This document shows positions 6,351 to 9,044 of a stretch of 9,044 bases of DNA, in pieces. Below the pieces are notes generated by a model that ran no database searches, was not told the DNA's origin, and was given only the letters and a program-made list of their open reading frames with translations. The DNA is taken from assembly GCA_947174955.1 (NCBI GenBank), contig CAMWKX010000041.1, forward strand, positions 1 to 9,044. Direction: 5' to 3'. The stretch's first letter is position 1. Each line of letters begins with the position of its first letter. This DNA comes from an uncultured Clostridia bacterium (lineage in GTDB: Bacteria > Bacillota > Clostridia > Christensenellales > Borkfalkiaceae). The translations under genes were made by a program, and so were the position numbers.

Positions 6351-6956
6351 ATGACGGCTAAACAGTTTTTCAAGAGTCAGGCGTTCAAGTGCATCGTTGT
6401 TCTGCTTTCGATTTTGCTTGTGTGCGGCATACTGTTGACTATCTTCAACTCTCTCTTCTACGTTTCCGCGGAAGAAAAGTTCGACAGAGCGGTAAAGAAA
6501 ATTTACGGCAAACAGGTTGAAACGGTAGAAATTAAACTGACAGACGAGTTCACGACAAAATTTTCAAACTCTTCCGTAAGCGAAGCCTACAAGGTCGTAG
6601 ACGACGGCAACTACCTTATAAAGTCTACCGGCAAGCAGGGCTTCGGCGGCGACGTCACCTGCTGGGTAGTAGTCAGAATGGACGGCAATACCGTAGCTGG
6701 CGCGGGCAATATCGCAATCGATAAAGCCTCGGGCGAGAGCTACGTAAGCAAGATCGACAAGTCGGAACTTGCGCAGTTCTCCAAAATAGAGTACACCGAC
6801 GGCTTCGAATACGAACTCGGCAAAGACGGTAAGGACTTTATCGCGACGGGCGCAAGCTACACGATGCGCGCGATATCCAACGCGGTCAACGGCGCAATAG
6901 CTTTCGTCAGCGTAAACTCCGCTCTCATTACAATTACGGGAGATGACGCGCAATGA
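6351..6956 (+). CDS. rnfG: Rnf complex subunit RnfG (FMN-binding subunit) with atypical flavin site
   Basis: A 201-residue subunit with one N-terminal membrane helix (about 12-36) and an FMN_bind domain on the outer face, normally carrying FMN linked by a phosphoester to Thr in S-G-A-T. The corresponding place here reads IATGASYTMRAISNAVN from residue 164. The residue in the Thr position is Ser169, and the Asp that usually sits three residues before the S/T is four before it (Asp162). This could still be flavinylated on Ser169, or on Thr171, or bind FMN less tightly. The helix after the motif (ISNAVNGAIAFV) fits the family. GFGGDVTCWVVV (97-108) matches the usual G-Y-x-G-x-I segment. AAGGAGG (6336-6342) lies 8 bases before the ATG, which follows the rnfD stop with no gap. 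The stop overlaps rnfE by four bases (ATGA). Confidence 0.92.
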   Translation: MTAKQFFKSQAFKCIVVLLSILLVCGILLTIFNSLFYVSAEEKFDRAVKKIYGKQVETVEIKLTDEFTTKFSNSSVSEAYKVVDDGNYLIKSTGKQGFGGDVTCWVVVRMDGNTVAGAGNIAIDKASGESYVSKIDKSELAQFSKIEYTDGFEYELGKDGKDFIATGASYTMRAISNAVNGAIAFVSVNSALITITGDDAQ

Positions 6957-7639
6957 AAAACAAGTACGCAAAGATAACCCTTGACGGATTGATTTTCAAC
7001 AACCCTACCTTTATGCTCGTGCTCGGCACCTGCCCCACCCTGGGACTTATCTCCTCGGCAAGCAGCGCGGCGGGTATGGGACTTACGGTCGTGGTTATTT
7101 TAACCCTTTCCAACATTCTCATTTCCGCAATGAGAAAGATTATCCCCAATGCGGTGCGCATACCCGCGTATATCGTAATTATCGCAACGCTGGTTACACT
7201 CGCGCGAATGGTGCTCGAAAAACTCGTGCCCGATTTGTACGACAGCTTAGGCGGCTTCCTTGCACTGATAGTCGTTAACTGTATAATCCTCGGCAGAGCG
7301 GAAGCGTTCGCAAACAAGCACAACGTTTTGGAGAGCGCGGTAGACGGTCTTGCCAACGGCTTCGGCTTCACCTGTGCTCTTACCGTTATGGGTATCGTGT
7401 GCGAGTTCCTCGGCAACGGCTCGGTATTCGGTTTAAAGATAATGAACTTTACGGTAGGTATGTTCGCAACTCCCGCAGGCTCGTTTATAATCTACGGACT
7501 TTCGATTGCGCTGTTCACTTACATTATGGACGTGTTTATGCGCAGCCGCAGAGTTAAGGAAAACAGACTTGCGAGAGAAAATCTCTTGGATAAGAACCCC
7601 GAAGGCGGCGCGAAAGAATTAGCCGCAAAGGAGGTTTAA
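6953..7639 (+). CDS. rnfE: Rnf complex subunit RnfE (membrane subunit)
   Basis: A 228-residue integral membrane protein of the RnfA/RnfE (NqrD/NqrE) family with about six helices. Cys27 in LGTCPTLGLISSA and Cys110 in VVNCIILGRAEAFA are the two conserved half-site Cys residues. In solved Rnf/Nqr structures, matching Cys in the two paralogous subunits jointly hold an intramembrane iron-sulfur cluster near the ion path. RnfA, two genes on, is the inverted-topology partner with Cys26 and Cys114. A charged C-terminal extension of about 30 residues (from RSRRVKENR) is longer than the membrane core needs. Start: ATGA overlap with rnfG, GGGAG at 6938-6942 about 10 bases upstream. AAGGAGG near its end serves rnfA. 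Confidence 0.95.
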   Translation: MKNKYAKITLDGLIFNNPTFMLVLGTCPTLGLISSASSAAGMGLTVVVILTLSNILISAMRKIIPNAVRIPAYIVIIATLVTLARMVLEKLVPDLYDSLGGFLALIVVNCIILGRAEAFANKHNVLESAVDGLANGFGFTCALTVMGIVCEFLGNGSVFGLKIMNFTVGMFATPAGSFIIYGLSIALFTYIMDVFMRSRRVKENRLARENLLDKNPEGGAKELAAKEV

Positions 7640-7642
7640 AAA

Positions 7643-8242
7643 ATGGCTACGTTTATTGCAATTATTTTAGCCGCGGTTTTAACCAACAACTTTATCACAG
7701 TTAAAACCTACGGTATCTGCCCCTTCTTAGGCGTTTCCAAAAAGACCTCCTCGGCAGTCGGTATGGGCGTTGCGGTTACCATCGTTATGACGATTGCCGT
7801 TGCAATCACCTATCCCGTTTACGAGTATATGATGGTGCCGCTCGGCATAGATTACCTCGAAATTATAGTTTTCATATTCATAATAGCCTCGCTCGTGCAG
7901 ATGCTTGAAAAGATTATTCAGAAGGTTTCGCCCTCCCTCTACAACGCGATGGGCATTTACCTTCCCTTAATTACCACCAACTGCGCGGTGCTCGGCGTGT
8001 GCGAGCTGGTTATCGGCGATATGTCTACGATTATCGGCGAAGCATCTATGAATATGGGCTGGGCGGTATTGTACGCGCTGTTCGCGGGACTTGGCTTCAC
8101 CCTCGTTATGGTAATAATGAGCGGTCTGCGCGAAAAGCTCAACTGCGTTAAAGTTTCCAAATCCCTGATGGGCTTCCCCATTGCAATGATTACGGCAAGC
8201 TTTATCTGTATGGCGTTTATGGTATTCACGTATATCAAGTAA
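7643..8242 (+). CDS. rnfA: Rnf complex subunit RnfA (membrane subunit)
   Basis: A 199-residue integral membrane protein, paralogue of RnfE, with about six helices. Cys26 in YGICPFLGVSKK and Cys114 in TTNCAVLGVCE are the conserved Cys that, with RnfE, are expected to hold the intramembrane iron-sulfur cluster linking ferredoxin-side electron flow to the outer flavins. KTSSAVGMG (34-42) and LPLITTNCAVLG (107-118) are typical of the family. Length is normal and it lacks the charged tail of RnfE. AAGGAGG at 7628-7634 lies 8 bases before the ATG, which is 3 bases after the rnfE stop. The stop codon TAA is itself part of the next ribosome site (TAAGGAG). Confidence 0.95.
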   Translation: MATFIAIILAAVLTNNFITVKTYGICPFLGVSKKTSSAVGMGVAVTIVMTIAVAITYPVYEYMMVPLGIDYLEIIVFIFIIASLVQMLEKIIQKVSPSLYNAMGIYLPLITTNCAVLGVCELVIGDMSTIIGEASMNMGWAVLYALFAGLGFTLVMVIMSGLREKLNCVKVSKSLMGFPIAMITASFICMAFMVFTYIK

Positions 8243-8254
8243 GGAGAAAGAAAG

Positions 8255-9044
8255 ATGATGAATTTACTCGTTACTTTGGGAAAAGTCGACGCGGCAACCT
8301 GGAAAACTGTGGGCATCGTCGCTGGCATTTTAGCCGCGCTTGCGGTGCTGATTGTCGCACTCATTTTAGTAGTCGGCAAAGTATTTAACGTAGATATGGA
8401 CGAAAAGGTTACCAAGATTATGGAAAACCTTGCGGGCGCGAACTGCGGCGGCTGCGGCTGCTCGGGCTGTTCGGGCTTTGCGGCAAAGCTTGCACACGGA
8501 GAAGCGGAGCTCTCCGCCTGCCACGTAACCTCCCCCGAAAAGAAGGCGGAAATCGCCGCTATGCTCGGAATCGAATTAAAGGACGAAGAGCGCACGGTTG
8601 CCGTGGTTAAATGCAACGGCGGACTTGCCAATGCGCCCGAGGCGTTCGATTATAAGGGCAACCCCACCTGCGCGGCGTGCAACACGCTCTTAGGCGGCAA
8701 CAAGGTGTGCAAGTTCGGGTGCCTGGGCTGCGGCGACTGCAAGGTCGTCTGCCCCGAGAGCGCAATTAAAATCTCCGACAAGCTTTCGGAAGTCGACCCC
8801 GACAGGTGCATAAGCTGCGGCGCGTGCATCAACGAATGCCCCAAGAAAATCATAGAGCGCATACCCGCCTCCGCCCCCGTGTACGTGGCTTGCTCGTCGA
8901 CGTGCAGGGGCAAGGACGTTATGAACGCTTGCAAGGTCGGCTGTATCGGCTGTACGATGTGCGCGAAGAAGTGCCCTCACGGCGCGATTACGATGCAGGA
9001 TAATCTGCCCGTATTCGATTATACCAAGTGTACCGGTTGCAAGA
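8255..9044 (+). CDS. rnfB: Rnf complex subunit RnfB (poly-ferredoxin, 3' truncated by window)
   Basis: The first 263 residues of RnfB, the subunit that accepts electrons from reduced ferredoxin. One membrane helix (about 18-42) is followed by the Fe-S domain typical of RnfB: C64, C67, C72 and C89, with an additional Cys at 69 where Tyr or Phe is common. Ferredoxin-type motifs follow: C156/C159/C162/C166, C185/C188/C191/C195 and C230/C233/C236/C240, and a further one begins at C259/C262 where the window ends. This multi-cluster form is the long RnfB of anaerobic Firmicutes rather than the shorter gammaproteobacterial one. Extra Cys at 120, 139, 142, 152, 213, 217 and 226 lie between motifs. 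AAGGAG (8241-8246) is 8 bases before ATG 8255; ATG 8258 follows directly, so either Met could start. The missing end is probably short. Confidence 0.95.
   Translation, partial: MMNLLVTLGKVDAATWKTVGIVAGILAALAVLIVALILVVGKVFNVDMDEKVTKIMENLAGANCGGCGCSGCSGFAAKLAHGEAELSACHVTSPEKKAEIAAMLGIELKDEERTVAVVKCNGGLANAPEAFDYKGNPTCAACNTLLGGNKVCKFGCLGCGDCKVVCPESAIKISDKLSEVDPDRCISCGACINECPKKIIERIPASAPVYVACSSTCRGKDVMNACKVGCIGCTMCAKKCPHGAITMQDNLPVFDYTKCTGCK

Noticed and set aside
7957..8631. 224-codon open frame on the - strand across rnfA/rnfB
   Set aside because: Ser/Thr/Pro-rich shadow of two recognised membrane genes, with no family match.

Overview
The window looks like chromosomal DNA of an anaerobic, Gram-positive-type bacterium, most likely a gut-associated member of the Clostridia. 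This is inferred from the gene order rnfC-D-G-E-A-B, an RqcH-type NFACT protein, strong AAGGAGG-type ribosome binding sites on most genes, a perfect sigma-A type promoter, and a moderate-GC codon pattern rich in GCG, CCC and CGC. No plasmid, phage, insertion sequence, CRISPR, tRNA or rRNA feature is visible.

Left part (1-1537, + strand): the 3' end of rqcH (ribosome quality control) overlaps a small three-helix membrane protein. Two short paralogous proteins follow, each a predicted winged-helix-like domain with one C-terminal membrane helix. The second pair is joined by a TAATG overlap. A perfect 12-bp hairpin at 1570-1596 with T-rich tracts on both sides ends this group and also ends the convergent gene.

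Middle (1612-3663): an M18-family zinc aminopeptidase lies on the - strand, with a TTGACA-N17-TATAAT promoter very close to its start. Diverging from it is a Gx-transporter / Hpre_diP_synt_I family membrane protein (PF07456-like) whose best promoter would leave almost no 5' leader.

Right part (3819-9044, + strand): a compact operon encodes all six subunits of the Rnf complex, the membrane ferredoxin:NAD+ oxidoreductase that couples electron transfer to Na+ or H+ export. RnfC (NADH side, two 4Fe-4S), RnfD and RnfG (flavin carriers), RnfE and RnfA (paired membrane proteins with conserved Cys half-sites) and RnfB (poly-ferredoxin, cut by the window end) appear in that order. Genes abut or overlap, and Shine-Dalgarno sequences lie inside the last codons of the preceding gene. 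This is a known system; I did not find a clearly new one.

The points most worth a second look are: the 155-base stretch between the Gx gene and rnfC, with two start-stop mini-ORFs and a TTG start for rnfC; an atypical flavinylation motif in RnfG (T-G-A-S-Y-T instead of S-G-A-T); an extra Cys in the first RnfB cluster motif; and the tandem winged-helix/TM small proteins behind rqcH.
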